A program made the translations under genes and the position numbers. 64,000 nucleotides of DNA from Mesorhizobium muleiense (GTDB lineage Bacteria; Pseudomonadota; Alphaproteobacteria; Rhizobiales; Rhizobiaceae). Below, in pieces: positions 48,228-58,083 of this stretch. The stretch covers positions 620,001 through 684,000 of the forward strand of contig NZ_FNEE01000002.1 of NCBI RefSeq assembly GCF_900099905.1, written 5' to 3'. How positions within the stretch are numbered: position 1 is the first letter of the stretch; each line of letters opens with the position of its first letter. The notes beneath the pieces were generated by a model. It saw nothing but the letters and a program-made list of their open reading frames with translations, did no database searches and was not told where the DNA came from.

Positions 48228-49362
48228 GGCGGATTTCCTTTTGGTTCCAGCGTTTTTTGTTGTCGCTCACGGGGTTGTGAAACGCATGCTCAACAAGCGC
48301 ACGACGCCGGAAAGGTTCCCTTGAGACGTCTCGCTGCACGTCACTCTGACTTCGTGGGGTCAACCCCTGGTTCAATTCACTTCCCGCTCCGCCAGGCATT
48401 TCGCTATCGAGGGATCGCATCATGCTCTGATACTTGGCGTCTCTATCTGTCGAGCTTCTTGAGAATATTTTTGTCGGCGCAGCCATGAACGAGCGCGCCT
48501 GACCTTGGGGATGCTGCTCGCCAAAGTCGCCGGCGGCGAGACCAGCCCTTCCACCTAAAAGAATTCTCTGCGAGAACGATGCCTCCCGCCAATCGTGACA
48601 CCGCCTGGCCTCCGATCCGGTTGCTCCTGGCGGCCAACAATGCCCACGGCGAAATAGACGTCCGGTCGTTTTTCGAATTGGCGCGCTGGGGAAGACCAAG
48701 GAACAACGTCCAGCGGTGATGTCTGCGGGTCAACCGCGCGGTGGGCGCTCGCCGTCGCTTTCGCACAGGTAGTTGTGAATGTCGGTTGCAGCGACCGCTG
48801 CGTGCCCGAATGCGACCGCGAGCTGGTTGAAAGACACATGAGGCGAATGGGCTTCGCTTTGGATAGTGAGGGCGCATCGCCTGGCTTGATCCGGCGACGC
48901 GAGTCCGACGGCGAGGGATATCTATGAGGAAGCCTGGATGATCAGACCGCCAAGACGACAGGGCGAATACGCGGATCGGGAGATCGATTGCCAAGAGGCC
49001 ATGGAGCCCGGCTTTCAGGCTATCGTCGGTTGCATGCTGGAGCGGCTGGACGCCAAGAGGCACCAGCTCCCGACCGCCCACGCCCAGAATCCCCGCCGGC
49101 CGGCCGCGCCAAAGTTAAAAACGCAATCAGCCGACCACCACGATTGGCTGAGATGGTAGGAAGCTGGTTATTCTCATTGGTCGCTCGAACAAGCCACTGA
49201 GGTCCTGGGCAGGGCAGTATCGCTATCACATGAACTCGTCGCATGGGGTGGCGCAGTGTTTCTGCAGACGGCGGATGTTTGTTTGCGGGCGCAGGTCTGC
49301 ACCTGCATCCTTTGGCGCTTTCATACGTTTGCCCGCGAAGAAGATGCTCCGGGCCGGCAGCC
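48228..49362. other. gene-poor stretch with relic fragments
   Basis: Apart from the oxidoreductase remnant at 48730-48840, I find no convincing gene in this 1.1 kb. A short frame near 48970-49030 (REIDCQEAMEPGFQAIV) resembles a small rhizobial protein start but then degenerates, and may be another relic. Confidence 0.5.
48730..48840 (-). pseudogene. C-terminal remnant of a thioredoxin-reductase-like oxidoreductase
   Basis: The minus-strand frame reads VSFNQLAVAFGHAAVAATDI and HNYLCESDGERPPRG before a stop. The NQxAVAxGHAAxAATxIHN pattern is the end of NAD(P)/FAD-dependent oxidoreductases of the thioredoxin reductase class. The rest of the gene is absent. Confidence 0.6.
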
Positions 49363-50412
49363 ATGTCGAAAAAAACAACCGACGACGCTTACGAAGATCA
49401 AGTGCAACTTGAGCGGCGGGCCAGACGGCAGGGCCGCGGACGCAACGCCGAATGGCCGTCAGAGATCCCCAGCCGTGGCTGGAAGGACGTGCTGTGGCGG
49501 GTCTTTGCTGAAGTAAACGAGGACCGTGTTATGCTGATCGCGGCCGGGGCCGCATTCTATCTACTCCTTGCCCTCTTTCCAGCGCTTGCCGCGTTCGTGT
49601 CCATCTACGGTTTTGTCGCCGATCCTCAGACCATCGCTGAGCACATTGCGTTCCTTGGCGGCGTACTGCCTTCGGGCGGTCTGGACATTATCAGATCTCA
49701 GCTTGCGTCCTTGGCCGCTCAGAAGACTGGCGCGCTCAGCTTCGGCTTCATGTTCGGCCTTGCCGTCGCACTGTGGAGCGCCAGTAACGGCATCAAGACG
49801 CTATTCGAAGCCATGAACATCGCCTACGAGGAGAGTGAAAAGCGCGGCTTTATCCATATGAATCTTCTGGCCTTGGGCTTCACACTTGGCGCCATCCTCA
49901 TCGGTATCGGCTTTATCGTCTCGGTGGGGATCGTGCCGGCCATGCTTGCGCTGCTGAACCTCGGCGGCTGGACCGAAGCCCTTGTGCGGATCTTTCGGTG
50001 GCCGATGATGCTGATCATGGTCGGCGTCGGGATCACGCTGATCTACCGCTACGGCCCCAGCCGCGAAAGGGCAAAGTGGCAATGGGCGACTTGGGGCGCC
50101 TTCCTCGCGGCTGGGGTGTGGATCGCAGTCTCGATAGGGTTCTCCTATTATCTTGAGAACTTCGCCGACTACAACGCGACGTATGGAGCCCTGGGGGCAG
50201 TCATCGGCTTGATGATGTGGACCTGGATCTCTGTGATTGTCCTGATTGTGGGGGCGGAGCTGAATGCCGAGATGGAGCACCAGACAGCGAAGGACACCAC
50301 CACAGGTGCGCAGCAGCCGATGGGTGCGCGAGGTGCCACGGTTGCCGACACGCTGGGCGGATCGGCCGATGCTGCCGACCAGCAGTCGCGTTCGGGCGAG
50401 CGCAACACCTAA
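49363..50412 (+). CDS. YihY/BrkB family inner-membrane protein
   Basis: A 349-residue protein with six transmembrane helices. The motif EDRVMLIAAGAAFYLLLALF near residue 55, WSASNGIKTLFEAMNIAYEE near 140 and NATYGALGAVIGLMMWTWIS near 270 are typical of this family (formerly 'ribonuclease BN-like'). Its role is unknown, possibly in envelope or solute export. I start at MSKKTTDD (49363); an upstream open frame is not conserved in character. Confidence 0.88.
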   Translation: MSKKTTDDAYEDQVQLERRARRQGRGRNAEWPSEIPSRGWKDVLWRVFAEVNEDRVMLIAAGAAFYLLLALFPALAAFVSIYGFVADPQTIAEHIAFLGGVLPSGGLDIIRSQLASLAAQKTGALSFGFMFGLAVALWSASNGIKTLFEAMNIAYEESEKRGFIHMNLLALGFTLGAILIGIGFIVSVGIVPAMLALLNLGGWTEALVRIFRWPMMLIMVGVGITLIYRYGPSRERAKWQWATWGAFLAAGVWIAVSIGFSYYLENFADYNATYGALGAVIGLMMWTWISVIVLIVGAELNAEMEHQTAKDTTTGAQQPMGARGATVADTLGGSADAADQQSRSGERNT

Positions 50413-51150
50413 TGCGCAGATCTCGTGAGATCTCCGCGCAACTTCGCTTGGCGCAGATCACTGACATCGGCGTTGGCGACGAAGTTGCAAAGACCTTGGG
50501 CAATGACAAGTCAGATCGCGAGCAAATGAATACCTTTCAGGCGCAGTCGCCATCCTGCTCAGGTTCGGCGAATGGCAAGCGCGACATCGGCAGAGAACGG
50601 CGGCACATCAAGTTTCAGCCAGCCGTCGGAATTCGCTTGCCATTCCGCCGTTTGCCTGCCGGCCGCGGTATCCCAGGCGATGACCCGATAGGTCCAGCGA
50701 GCCAACCCGGGCAACTGCAAGACGGCCGGAACCGGCGCAGCATACCGTTTCGCCCGATCGTGTCGCGGCGAACCAGCCAGACCTGGGTGAGCACATGCGG
50801 GGTGCGGTTTGGCCACCGCATGCCGCCACCGGCGCCGCCGCTGCCAGGTGAGCCCATTGCAAATGGCGGAAATATTCTGTCGGCAGTTCCGGCGACGTGC
50901 AGATCGTCAATTTCGATTGGCAGAGACGGGATTTTGGCACAACGCTGTTGGAAAAAAGGTCGTGGCCGTGCAAAGTGACGCAAGGTTGACTGAACTCTCA
51001 GCAAGACGGCCTGTGTTGCCCATGGCTCTGCCGCTCCGTGACGCGGGCTCGTCCTACTCCTGACATCGCGCAGCCGCTTCCAGCGTTGGCGGTGTCGAGC
51101 AAAGTGCATGACTGAGACTGAGGCTCCCACGCAAAGCACAGGCGACCAAG
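50413..51150. other. intergenic region with a glycosidase-like relic
   Basis: The only coding-like segment is the fragment at 50559-50930. No promoter of recognised type was found before the histidine kinase gene. Confidence 0.45.
50559..50930 (-). pseudogene. decayed 3' end of a glycosidase-like gene
   Basis: The final frame reads LARWTYRVIAWDTAAGRQTA and SDGWLKLDVPPFSADVALAI before the stop at 50559, like the end of a secreted or cytosolic glycosidase beta domain. Upstream, GGGMRWPNRTPHVLTQVWLV appears in another frame, so at least one frameshift separates them and the 5' part is missing. Family assignment is tentative. Confidence 0.4.
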
Positions 51151-52233
51151 ATGACGTCAGAGTCAGACAAGGCTGAGGCAGTTGAGCAATTGCTCGATAC
51201 ACCGGACCTTGCCACCGCGCTGGAAAGCGAGCAGTTCAAAAAATTTCTTGACCAGGTGCCGATCGCTATCGCCGTGTCGGACTTAGGCGCGAAGGAGCGC
51301 GTCGTCTATGCTAATCCAGAATTCGAAAAAGTATCAGGCCTGAAGGCAGCCGAGCTTACCCGGCAAAACTGGGGAGCACTTTCCGGCATTGGCATCCACC
51401 AGCAGAAGGGCCGGCCTCTGCCCGAGGCCTTGGTCGAGGAAACCGATTTCGTCGGCACCTTCCGGCTGGAGCGCGTCGGGGCCAACCCGGCTCTTGTCGA
51501 CGTTTATTCAAACATCATCGTGGACGATAACGGCACGAACTGCTTCCGACTGGTGGCTCTGGTCGACGTCTCATCCCATGGCGAATCTGAAGAAGCGCGC
51601 TTGGTGGAGGAGCGCGTCCGCGAGAAGGACACCCTGCTGCGCGAACTGCAACACCGGGTGAAGAACAACTTACAGATGATCACCGCATTGATCCGTCTAG
51701 AAACCCGTAACGCGACCGAGCCCGACGAGAAAAGATTTGAGAGGCTCGCCGGCCGCGTCGACGCTCTGGCGATCCTCTACCAGACGCTATCGGCAGACGA
51801 GCAGAAGGATGAGGTCGATCTCGGCGTTTATCTTAGCCAGATCGCCTCCGCGGTGATGGGGTCGCATGCAGTTGAGGGGATCCGCCTCGATATGAAGGTG
51901 GATACCTATCCGGTATCGATCAACGTCGCCATGCCGACGGGACTGGTCGTGAACGAGTTGCTCACAAATGCACTCAAGCATGCATTCCAAGGGCGTGAAG
52001 GCGGGACGATAAAGCTGCACAGCATCGCCGATGGCGACGGCTGCCTGGTCATAGTCGCGGACGACGGTATCGGCCTGCCGGAAGGGGAGACATGGCCCAA
52101 GCCCGGCAAGCTCGGCGCGCTAATCGCGCGCTCGCTGACAGAGAACGCCAAGGCAAAGTTCAACGTCGCCTCGAGCGCCAGCGAAGGGACGAAGGTCACC
52201 ATCGTCTTCACGCGATCGGCGGCAGCAAGCTGA
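51151..52233 (+). CDS. PAS-HisKA_2 sensor histidine kinase
   Basis: A 360-residue soluble kinase. A PAS domain (about 30-150, IAVSDLGAKERVVYANPEFE) is followed by the HisKA_2 dimerisation box LLRELQHRVKNNLQMITALI (His about 168) and an HATPase domain (NELLTNALKHAF N box; VADDGIGLPEG G1). Such kinases (PhyK/LovK-like) often feed the PhyR-NepR-EcfG general-stress pathway, which would suit the neighbourhood. No response regulator is adjacent. Confidence 0.88.
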   Translation: MTSESDKAEAVEQLLDTPDLATALESEQFKKFLDQVPIAIAVSDLGAKERVVYANPEFEKVSGLKAAELTRQNWGALSGIGIHQQKGRPLPEALVEETDFVGTFRLERVGANPALVDVYSNIIVDDNGTNCFRLVALVDVSSHGESEEARLVEERVREKDTLLRELQHRVKNNLQMITALIRLETRNATEPDEKRFERLAGRVDALAILYQTLSADEQKDEVDLGVYLSQIASAVMGSHAVEGIRLDMKVDTYPVSINVAMPTGLVVNELLTNALKHAFQGREGGTIKLHSIADGDGCLVIVADDGIGLPEGETWPKPGKLGALIARSLTENAKAKFNVASSASEGTKVTIVFTRSAAAS

Positions 52234-52399
52234 CAATTGCCAGAGGGCGGATGCTTCATGCTCCCGGCCTTTCCGCCGCGGCCCCCGGGCGCTGTGCTTG
52301 GCACATTCACGTCGCCGTTCTTCAGGTATGCCGTACCCGGCGCGGCAAGAACGCCGCGTCGATCCCGCCGTTGCACCTATGCTATCTTAGTGGGTCTGG

Positions 52400-53800
52400 C
52401 TAAAGCTGAGACTCAACTGGAAGGTGGCGGACCAAGGCCGCCAGAACCCGGCGAAATATTCCGGCCTCTGGTTCGTGTGTGTATTCTTGGAGTTTGCCTT
52501 CGTCGCATCCATGCCAGTGCAGCACATTGTTCTTTAGTTCCAGCCGATAGCTGGTTTCTGGTGATATCTCCGCTTGAAAAAAGCGCCGAAGTTCACCGAC
52601 TAATTCGGCATCCTCAAAGAGCACGCCCATCTCCGAGTTCAAAGACACTGACCGGGGATCAAAATTGAAGGAACCGACGAACCCAGCCCTGTCGTCAACC
52701 GTGAACGATTTGGTGTGCAGACTGGCACCCTTGGAGCCAAACACCGAAATTCCCTGACCGCGAGTGAAGGGCTGGAGTTCGAACAGTCTTACGCCATTCC
52801 TCAGCAATCGCTTACGATAGTTTGCATAAGCCCCATGAACCGCGGCGACGTCTGTAGCGGCCAAGGAATTGGTCAAAACGGAAACGTCAACCCCATTGCT
52901 GACGAGGTCCATCAGGACCGCGGAGCCCCTTTTGCCAGGGATGAAATAGGGAGATACAATTTCCAGACTGTTGCGCGCCGACTTAATGAGGGGAAGCAAC
53001 TCCTTGGTAAGCCAGCTGCGACGTCTCCAACCTCTCACCTTCTCTGGAGGATCGGAAATCACCCGAACTCGATCCACCCAATGCACGTCGTTGCTGGCCG
53101 CGATGAACTCTGCGATGGACCCTCGGTCACTGATTCCGTTCAAAAGCATTGATTCGGTTTCGAGATCGCTTCCTGAAAACAAATCGGAATGCTCGTTCCC
53201 CGCGGCTGGACCCAGGACACTGATTGATTTCGCGTCCTCGCAAGCCCAGAATGCCTCAAATATTTCGGCGGTTTGCTGCACGGCAGGACCGAGGAGCAGC
53301 ACGTCTAAGTCGCGGAAATTGGTTTCTGCTGCGTCGAAATAGGCATCGCCAACGTTGCGCCCGCCTACGATAGCGACGTTGTCGTCAGCGATCCATGCCT
53401 TGTTGTGCATCCTCCGGGTCAACGCAAAAAGTCGCAATACAATTTCCACAGCGCGCATGACGCTGCGTTGCCTGACGCCGCTCGGATTAAACAACTTCAA
53501 CTCGATGTTTGGATGATTGCTCAAGGCCAGATAGGCAGCATCGTTCTTTCGCGGATTGGCGTCATCAAGGAGCATGCGAACTCGCACGCCGCGCTCAGCG
53601 GCCCGGAAAACTTCCTGCAAGAGCAAGCGGCCAGTGTGGTCATCGTGCCAAAGGTAGTACATGAGATCGAGACTGCGAACGGCACTCCTTGCCGCCAGAA
53701 CGCGCCCGGCGAAGGCGTCATAATTGTCCGGGACCAGCAGCAAGCCGCTCTTGCCTGCTTTGATGTTGTCGTGTGCAATCCGCGTAATGGATACTTCCAT
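52400..53800 (-). CDS. phospholipase-D-type cardiolipin synthase (ClsC-like)
   Basis: A 466-residue protein with two HKD motifs: MHNKAWIADDNVAIVGGRN (about residue 130) and LHTKSFTVDDRAGFVGSFNF (about 358). No N-terminal membrane anchor, as in ClsC. The family joins phosphatidylglycerol with another phospholipid to form cardiolipin. The adjacent EEP pseudogene (upstream, same strand) recalls the clsB-ybhP type of pairing. Confidence 0.88.
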   Translation of the reverse strand: MEVSITRIAHDNIKAGKSGLLLVPDNYDAFAGRVLAARSAVRSLDLMYYLWHDDHTGRLLLQEVFRAAERGVRVRMLLDDANPRKNDAAYLALSNHPNIELKLFNPSGVRQRSVMRAVEIVLRLFALTRRMHNKAWIADDNVAIVGGRNVGDAYFDAAETNFRDLDVLLLGPAVQQTAEIFEAFWACEDAKSISVLGPAAGNEHSDLFSGSDLETESMLLNGISDRGSIAEFIAASNDVHWVDRVRVISDPPEKVRGWRRRSWLTKELLPLIKSARNSLEIVSPYFIPGKRGSAVLMDLVSNGVDVSVLTNSLAATDVAAVHGAYANYRKRLLRNGVRLFELQPFTRGQGISVFGSKGASLHTKSFTVDDRAGFVGSFNFDPRSVSLNSEMGVLFEDAELVGELRRFFQAEISPETSYRLELKNNVLHWHGCDEGKLQEYTHEPEAGIFRRVLAALVRHLPVESQL

Positions 53801-53861
53801 AAAATTTTCTACCCTTCAGCGATAGAAACCCGGCCTCGCTCAAAATCGTAGCAAGAACCCT

Positions 53862-54250
53862 TCAAAGGTAATCTGGTTGCAAATGTAGCTGTCGAATCCC
53901 CTGGAGATTTAATCGTGCCATGATCGGTAGATGATCGGAGGCGATCCGAGATAGCGATGTATGGTGCACTTCGAGGCTGGAAATCAGACTTGGTGGTTTG
54001 GCCAGGATCCGATCGAGCGCAAGCAAAGGGAATCGCGAAGGGAAACTGGACAGCACGGTGTGAATTGGACCAAAATGCGGCAGTAGCGCCAGCAACGAGG
54101 AAGCTGTGCACCCGCCATTCGTTGAGATCGCCAAGCAAAATGGTTGGCCTTAAGACCGAACGCGTCGCCTCAAGCAGTGCGTTGGCTTGCTTGGTGCGCG
54201 ACCGCCGGAGTGCCGAACCGAATCGTCCTATATGCCCGAGGCGGCACGTC
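53862..54250 (-). pseudogene. truncated, frameshifted endonuclease/exonuclease/phosphatase gene
   Basis: The 5' part reads RTKQANALLEATRSVLRPTI and LLGDLNEWR in one frame. After a shift near 54100 the family continues LPHFGPIHTVLSSFPSRFPL and SRIASDHLPIMARLNL, with the SDH catalytic motif, to the stop at 53862. Nothing matching the N-terminal half is found beyond 54250. The gene sits directly upstream of the PLD gene and was probably its operon partner. Confidence 0.65.
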
Positions 54251-54261
54251 GACGGGCCGGA

Positions 54262-54483
54262 TCAACCCGTGCGAACTCCGTCAGCGCTGGTGGGATCGAT
54301 CTTCGTCAACCGCGATCTGGCCTCAATTACGCGCTGTTGCGCAGCCCGTATCCTGCTGCACAGCGCGATATTGATGCCGACACCGCAGTCATCATCCAGC
54401 ATCTCGTTCGCACGCTCAAGGGAGCGCTCGGCCCGATTAAGCCGCTGTCGGGCTCGCGCCAGTTCCATATCTAAAAGTTCCAT
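54262..54483 (-). CDS. small coiled-coil protein, tandem paralogue 1
   Basis: A 73-residue protein from the ATG at 54483: MELLDMELARARQRLNRAER, then a long helix and RSRLTKIDPTSADGVRTG. It aligns with the protein at 54654-54881 over most of its length (ARQR, EML, RIR, KIDP). A GGAAC-N17-GGTT element upstream (about 54515-54545) is a weak EcfG candidate. Function unknown. Confidence 0.6.
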   Translation of the reverse strand: MELLDMELARARQRLNRAERSLERANEMLDDDCGVGINIALCSRIRAAQQRVIEARSRLTKIDPTSADGVRTG

Positions 54484-54653
54484 TATTCCGAATCCATTGC
54501 GGTCCCTTCGATTGGTAAACCGCTTGTGGTCGCTGTTGGTTCCGGCTGTTCGCGAGCGTGCAGCCCAGACGTTGATATGGTTGGCACAGTTCTGGAGCGA
54601 GAGTGGTGGCGCCGGTGGCCTGAAGGTCGCGACGAATGAAACGCCGGCCCAGT

Positions 54654-54881
54654 TCAACCCGCGCGACGTCCTTCAAAGCTGGGGGGATCGATCTTCACCA
54701 AGCGGTCTGCGGCCTCGACCGCAGTTCGTATCCTGTTGCGCAGCGCGAGGTTCTCGGCCAGCATTTCTTCAGTGCGTTGAAGCGCGAGCTCAGTCCGATG
54801 AATGCGCTGCCTGGCATTGGCAACTTCCGATGTCAAAATGTCGGCCACCGTCCCGTGGCCCTGGGGTTCCAAAGTGTCCAT
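54654..54881 (-). CDS. small coiled-coil protein, tandem paralogue 2
   Basis: A 75-residue helical protein: VADILTSEVANARQRIHRTE, LQRTEEMLAENLALRNRIRT and VKIDPPSFEGRRAG. The start may be ATG 54881 or GTG 54848. A GGAAC-N16-TGTT element (54890-54914) is close upstream. Paralogous to the preceding gene, so a local duplication. Confidence 0.6.
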   Translation of the reverse strand: MDTLEPQGHGTVADILTSEVANARQRIHRTELALQRTEEMLAENLALRNRIRTAVEAADRLVKIDPPSFEGRRAG

Positions 54882-55328
54882 GGATTTCTAACACATGGGG
54901 GCCGATATCGTTCCCTAGTCACTGACAAGTGCACTTCGGCCTGCTTCGCCGGCCGCTGCGATTGCCGGGCCATCGGCAACGACGTCCTGCAGAAGAGCCG
55001 GACGTTTCACATCCCCCTCATGATGAAGGACAGCGCCCCTTCGCAACCGGCGAGCAACATCGCGACTAGTTCCCAGTTAATCCGGTAGATCATCGATCGT
55101 CTGCCGACATATGCGCGCCATTGCCTGGACAACCGCCAAGGCTGCCATTGTGCGTTTGATCCTGCCTCCGGCGCCGGGCCGATGCCGAGATAGGGGTCGC
55201 CGATCAGCTTGTCCGGGGCCAGGTCTCATCGGGTGCATAGGCCCCCAGAACTTCGCTGCCGTGATCGGCCAATCTCCAAATCCTAAGACTCAAGCGAAGC
55301 GCTACTCTGTGACGTGAGGCTTATGCGC
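54882..55328. other. non-coding stretch with a metH-like relic
   Basis: No intact gene. A short piece resembling metH lies at about 55165-55260. Confidence 0.5.
55165..55260 (-). pseudogene. short degenerate metH-like fragment
   Basis: The plus-strand text around GGTCGCCGATCAGCTTGTCC and GGTGCATAGGCCC parallels 60237-60292 of the intact metH (GGTTCGCCGATCAGCTCGTCC-like, GGCGCATAGGCCC) in the same orientation. Translated with frame changes it recalls [20 protein letters not shown] of MetH. About 75-90 bp are recognisable; gaps break the frame. Confidence 0.6.
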
Positions 55329-58013
55329 TTATACTCTACCCGCCCGGAGCGGTTCATCCAAAACCCGTTCCGTGCGCAGACGCCGAGATCGAACGAAGGC
55401 CTTTAGTCCGTCGGCATCCAACGCATGCCCGAAGGCATAACCCTGCAGTATGTCGCAGCCCAAGCTCTTGAGTGTCTGTGCGTGCTCCATCGTCTCGACA
55501 CCCTCGGCTACGACCTCGATACCCAGGGATTTGCCGATTTCAATGATCGATGAGACGACCTGCCTTCGTTGCGGCGATTTGACAATAGGAATGACCAGTT
55601 GGCGATCTATCTTCAACCGGCGAGGCTGCAGCTTGAGCAAGCTGACTATAGAGGCGTAGCCCGTGCCAAAATCGTCTATTTCTATGTCAATGCCGAGCTC
55701 TTTTATCTGCTCAAGATTCCACGTAACAAAATCATCATTTTCGTCGAGGAAAATTGACTCAACGAGTTCGAAGGCAACTGTTCCCTTCTTGATATTTAGT
55801 TCCCTAAGACTCTTTATGAGTTCCTCATCCTGAAGACGGCGTGCCGAAACGTTGACTGACACCCGCGGAATGTGAAGATTCGCAGCAGTCCACCCTTCGA
55901 GATCCAAAAGCGATTGCTCTAATATGTTTCGATCGATGATCGAGACGACATTCAATTCTTCCGCAATCCTTAGGAAGACGTCGGGCGCCAAAATGCCCTT
56001 CTCCGGATGTCTCCATCGCGCAAGCGCCTCAACCCCAACAATTTCAAGCGTTTTTGCGTCAAATTGCGGCTGGTAGAAGGGAATGAACTCGTTGCGCTCA
56101 AGGCCGCCGAGAATTTCGTCGGCAATCCGTTTTGTCTCGACGATCTCGCTTTGCATCGCCTCGGTGAAGAACTCGTATCGATTGCGCCCACGACTCTTTG
56201 CTCGGTAAAGCGCGATGTCAGCGTTGACCAGCAGGTGTTTGGCTTCGACATCTTTTCCGTTATCGACTGCAATTCCCACGCTCACGCCAAAACGGCATCG
56301 ATGGCCCTGATAGTAGACTGGTTCCCGCATCTGGCTGATGACGCGGTCAGCGAGCAGCGCCAGTTGCTCGATATCGTCATGCACCACGCACAGGACGATG
56401 AATTCGTCTCCTCCGATCCGAGCGACGAATCCCTCGCCATCGACCTTGGATCGGAGGACGGTCGAGGCGTGAACAAGCATTGCGTCGCCTGCGGCGTGGC
56501 CAAGCGTATCGTTAATGTGCTTGAACCGATCGAGATCAATGTGGAGCAGTGCCGCATACCCGCCGGTCCGCCTGGCGTTTGCCGCGTAATCTTCCAGCAC
56601 CTGGTCGAGGTAACGCCGGTTGGGCAAACCGGTCAGCGAATCGTGGAGCGCAATGTGCTCTATGCGCTCCTTGGCCGACTCGAGTTCTGCATTTTTCGAC
56701 TCGGAAAGCTGTTTTGCGCGAACCAGGTCCTTGTTCAACAGGACATCGGCTGTCACATCCCATTCGGCGCCAATCATTTTTGGGGTGTCGTCTGCGGCCC
56801 GGTAAATTATCGCCTTGGATCGGACATGGCGTATCTCGCCATCCGGCCGAATAATCCGGTATTCCGACAAATATGGCCCGCCGTCGGCCATCGCGCGGTC
56901 GAAATCGGCGTTGGCGCCAGCCAAATCATCCGGGTGGATTGCTCCCGCCCAGTCCAGGTAGCCGCGGTGCTCCCCAACTGGTTTGCCGTATATTTCATTG
57001 ACGCGTTCGTCCCACGCCAGTTCGTTGGTCGCGAGATCGTGTTCCCAAACGCCAATAGCCGATGCTTCCAGAGCGAGTTCCAAGCGCCTCGACAATCGAC
57101 TCAGTTCCGCATAGTTGCGCTGTCTCTCGCCAATCAGGCGACCCGTAACCAGGAATGGGATCACAACCAAGGCCCCGGCCACCGCCATGATGGCGCGCAA
57201 GAACCACGCGTTGTCGGGCATCGAAGGCCAGCCGTTTTTGGGAATGGCTGCGATCCGCCACGAACCGGACGGAAGCAGGACGTCGGCTGTCACCGGATTG
57301 CTTTTGGCGACGCGCTCATTGCCGAAGAATTGCTCTCCGCCTGGACCGAGGGCGTCCTTACCGATCAGCGCTACGTCAATCCCGAGATCATCGTCAAGCA
57401 GGCCGCTCGCCTTATAAAGGCGCTGAACGTCGACAACGGCCGAAATGATGCCCCAGAACCTTTCGGTGTTGCCCGCACTGCGTACAAAGACCGGAATTCG
57501 GCCGACGAAGCCCTGCCCTCCCTGCCTCAAGTCGACGGGACCGGCAAGAACTAGCTCGCGCTCGTCTCGCGCCCTTAGCGCGGCCAGACGCTGCCGCTCG
57601 TCCTTGCGGTAATCGAGGCCTATCGCCTTGTCGTTGCCCTTCATCGGGTACATCAGAGAAATGACCAGATCGGGCGCGCCGGCAATATTCTTCAATTGCG
57701 AGCCCCTGCCAAACAGGTTGCTCGCCAGCGAGGCGAAGCGCTGCTGTCCCATATAGGGCTCAGTCACGACTGCCGCGACCAGTCCCTGCACCAGTTGAAG
57801 GTTTCCGTTGATGTTGCCTTCAAGCTTGGCGCGGATAAGATTGACCTTGGCCAGGACATCCGCTCGGGTGGCTTGATCCGAGACGACTTTGTTCTGGTGG
57901 TCCGCGAACGCTGCGCCAACGGCAATAACGATCACCGCCATTGCCGCCGGGATATTTGCCGACGAGAAAACGGCCTTCTTGATACCGCCGAACCTAGCGC
58001 GGAAAGGAGCCAA
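55329..58013 (-). CDS. membrane-bound PAS-GGDEF-EAL cyclic-di-GMP protein
   Basis: An 894-residue protein. Transmembrane helix 1 (about 20-38), a periplasmic sensory domain (about 40-275, CHASE-like), helix 2 (about 280-300), PAS (about 315-435), GGDEF (about 455-610, intact RIGGDEF) and EAL (about 630-880, EALARW with the DDFGTGYAS loop). Both catalytic motifs look intact, so it may make and break cyclic-di-GMP. It probably links an extracellular cue to biofilm or motility control. Confidence 0.93.
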   Translation of the reverse strand: MAPFRARFGGIKKAVFSSANIPAAMAVIVIAVGAAFADHQNKVVSDQATRADVLAKVNLIRAKLEGNINGNLQLVQGLVAAVVTEPYMGQQRFASLASNLFGRGSQLKNIAGAPDLVISLMYPMKGNDKAIGLDYRKDERQRLAALRARDERELVLAGPVDLRQGGQGFVGRIPVFVRSAGNTERFWGIISAVVDVQRLYKASGLLDDDLGIDVALIGKDALGPGGEQFFGNERVAKSNPVTADVLLPSGSWRIAAIPKNGWPSMPDNAWFLRAIMAVAGALVVIPFLVTGRLIGERQRNYAELSRLSRRLELALEASAIGVWEHDLATNELAWDERVNEIYGKPVGEHRGYLDWAGAIHPDDLAGANADFDRAMADGGPYLSEYRIIRPDGEIRHVRSKAIIYRAADDTPKMIGAEWDVTADVLLNKDLVRAKQLSESKNAELESAKERIEHIALHDSLTGLPNRRYLDQVLEDYAANARRTGGYAALLHIDLDRFKHINDTLGHAAGDAMLVHASTVLRSKVDGEGFVARIGGDEFIVLCVVHDDIEQLALLADRVISQMREPVYYQGHRCRFGVSVGIAVDNGKDVEAKHLLVNADIALYRAKSRGRNRYEFFTEAMQSEIVETKRIADEILGGLERNEFIPFYQPQFDAKTLEIVGVEALARWRHPEKGILAPDVFLRIAEELNVVSIIDRNILEQSLLDLEGWTAANLHIPRVSVNVSARRLQDEELIKSLRELNIKKGTVAFELVESIFLDENDDFVTWNLEQIKELGIDIEIDDFGTGYASIVSLLKLQPRRLKIDRQLVIPIVKSPQRRQVVSSIIEIGKSLGIEVVAEGVETMEHAQTLKSLGCDILQGYAFGHALDADGLKAFVRSRRLRTERVLDEPLRAGRV

Positions 58014-58083
58014 TAGGCGATTCCTCAGATACTATTCAGGTTCTGGGCCAACCCGACCAAGGTATATTAGCTATCAATGTTTA

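Noticed and set aside
48242..48330. GGAAC motifs upstream of the YciF-like gene
   Set aside because: No CGTT-like -10 element at 16-17 bases for either copy, so I do not call an EcfG promoter although the gene type would fit.
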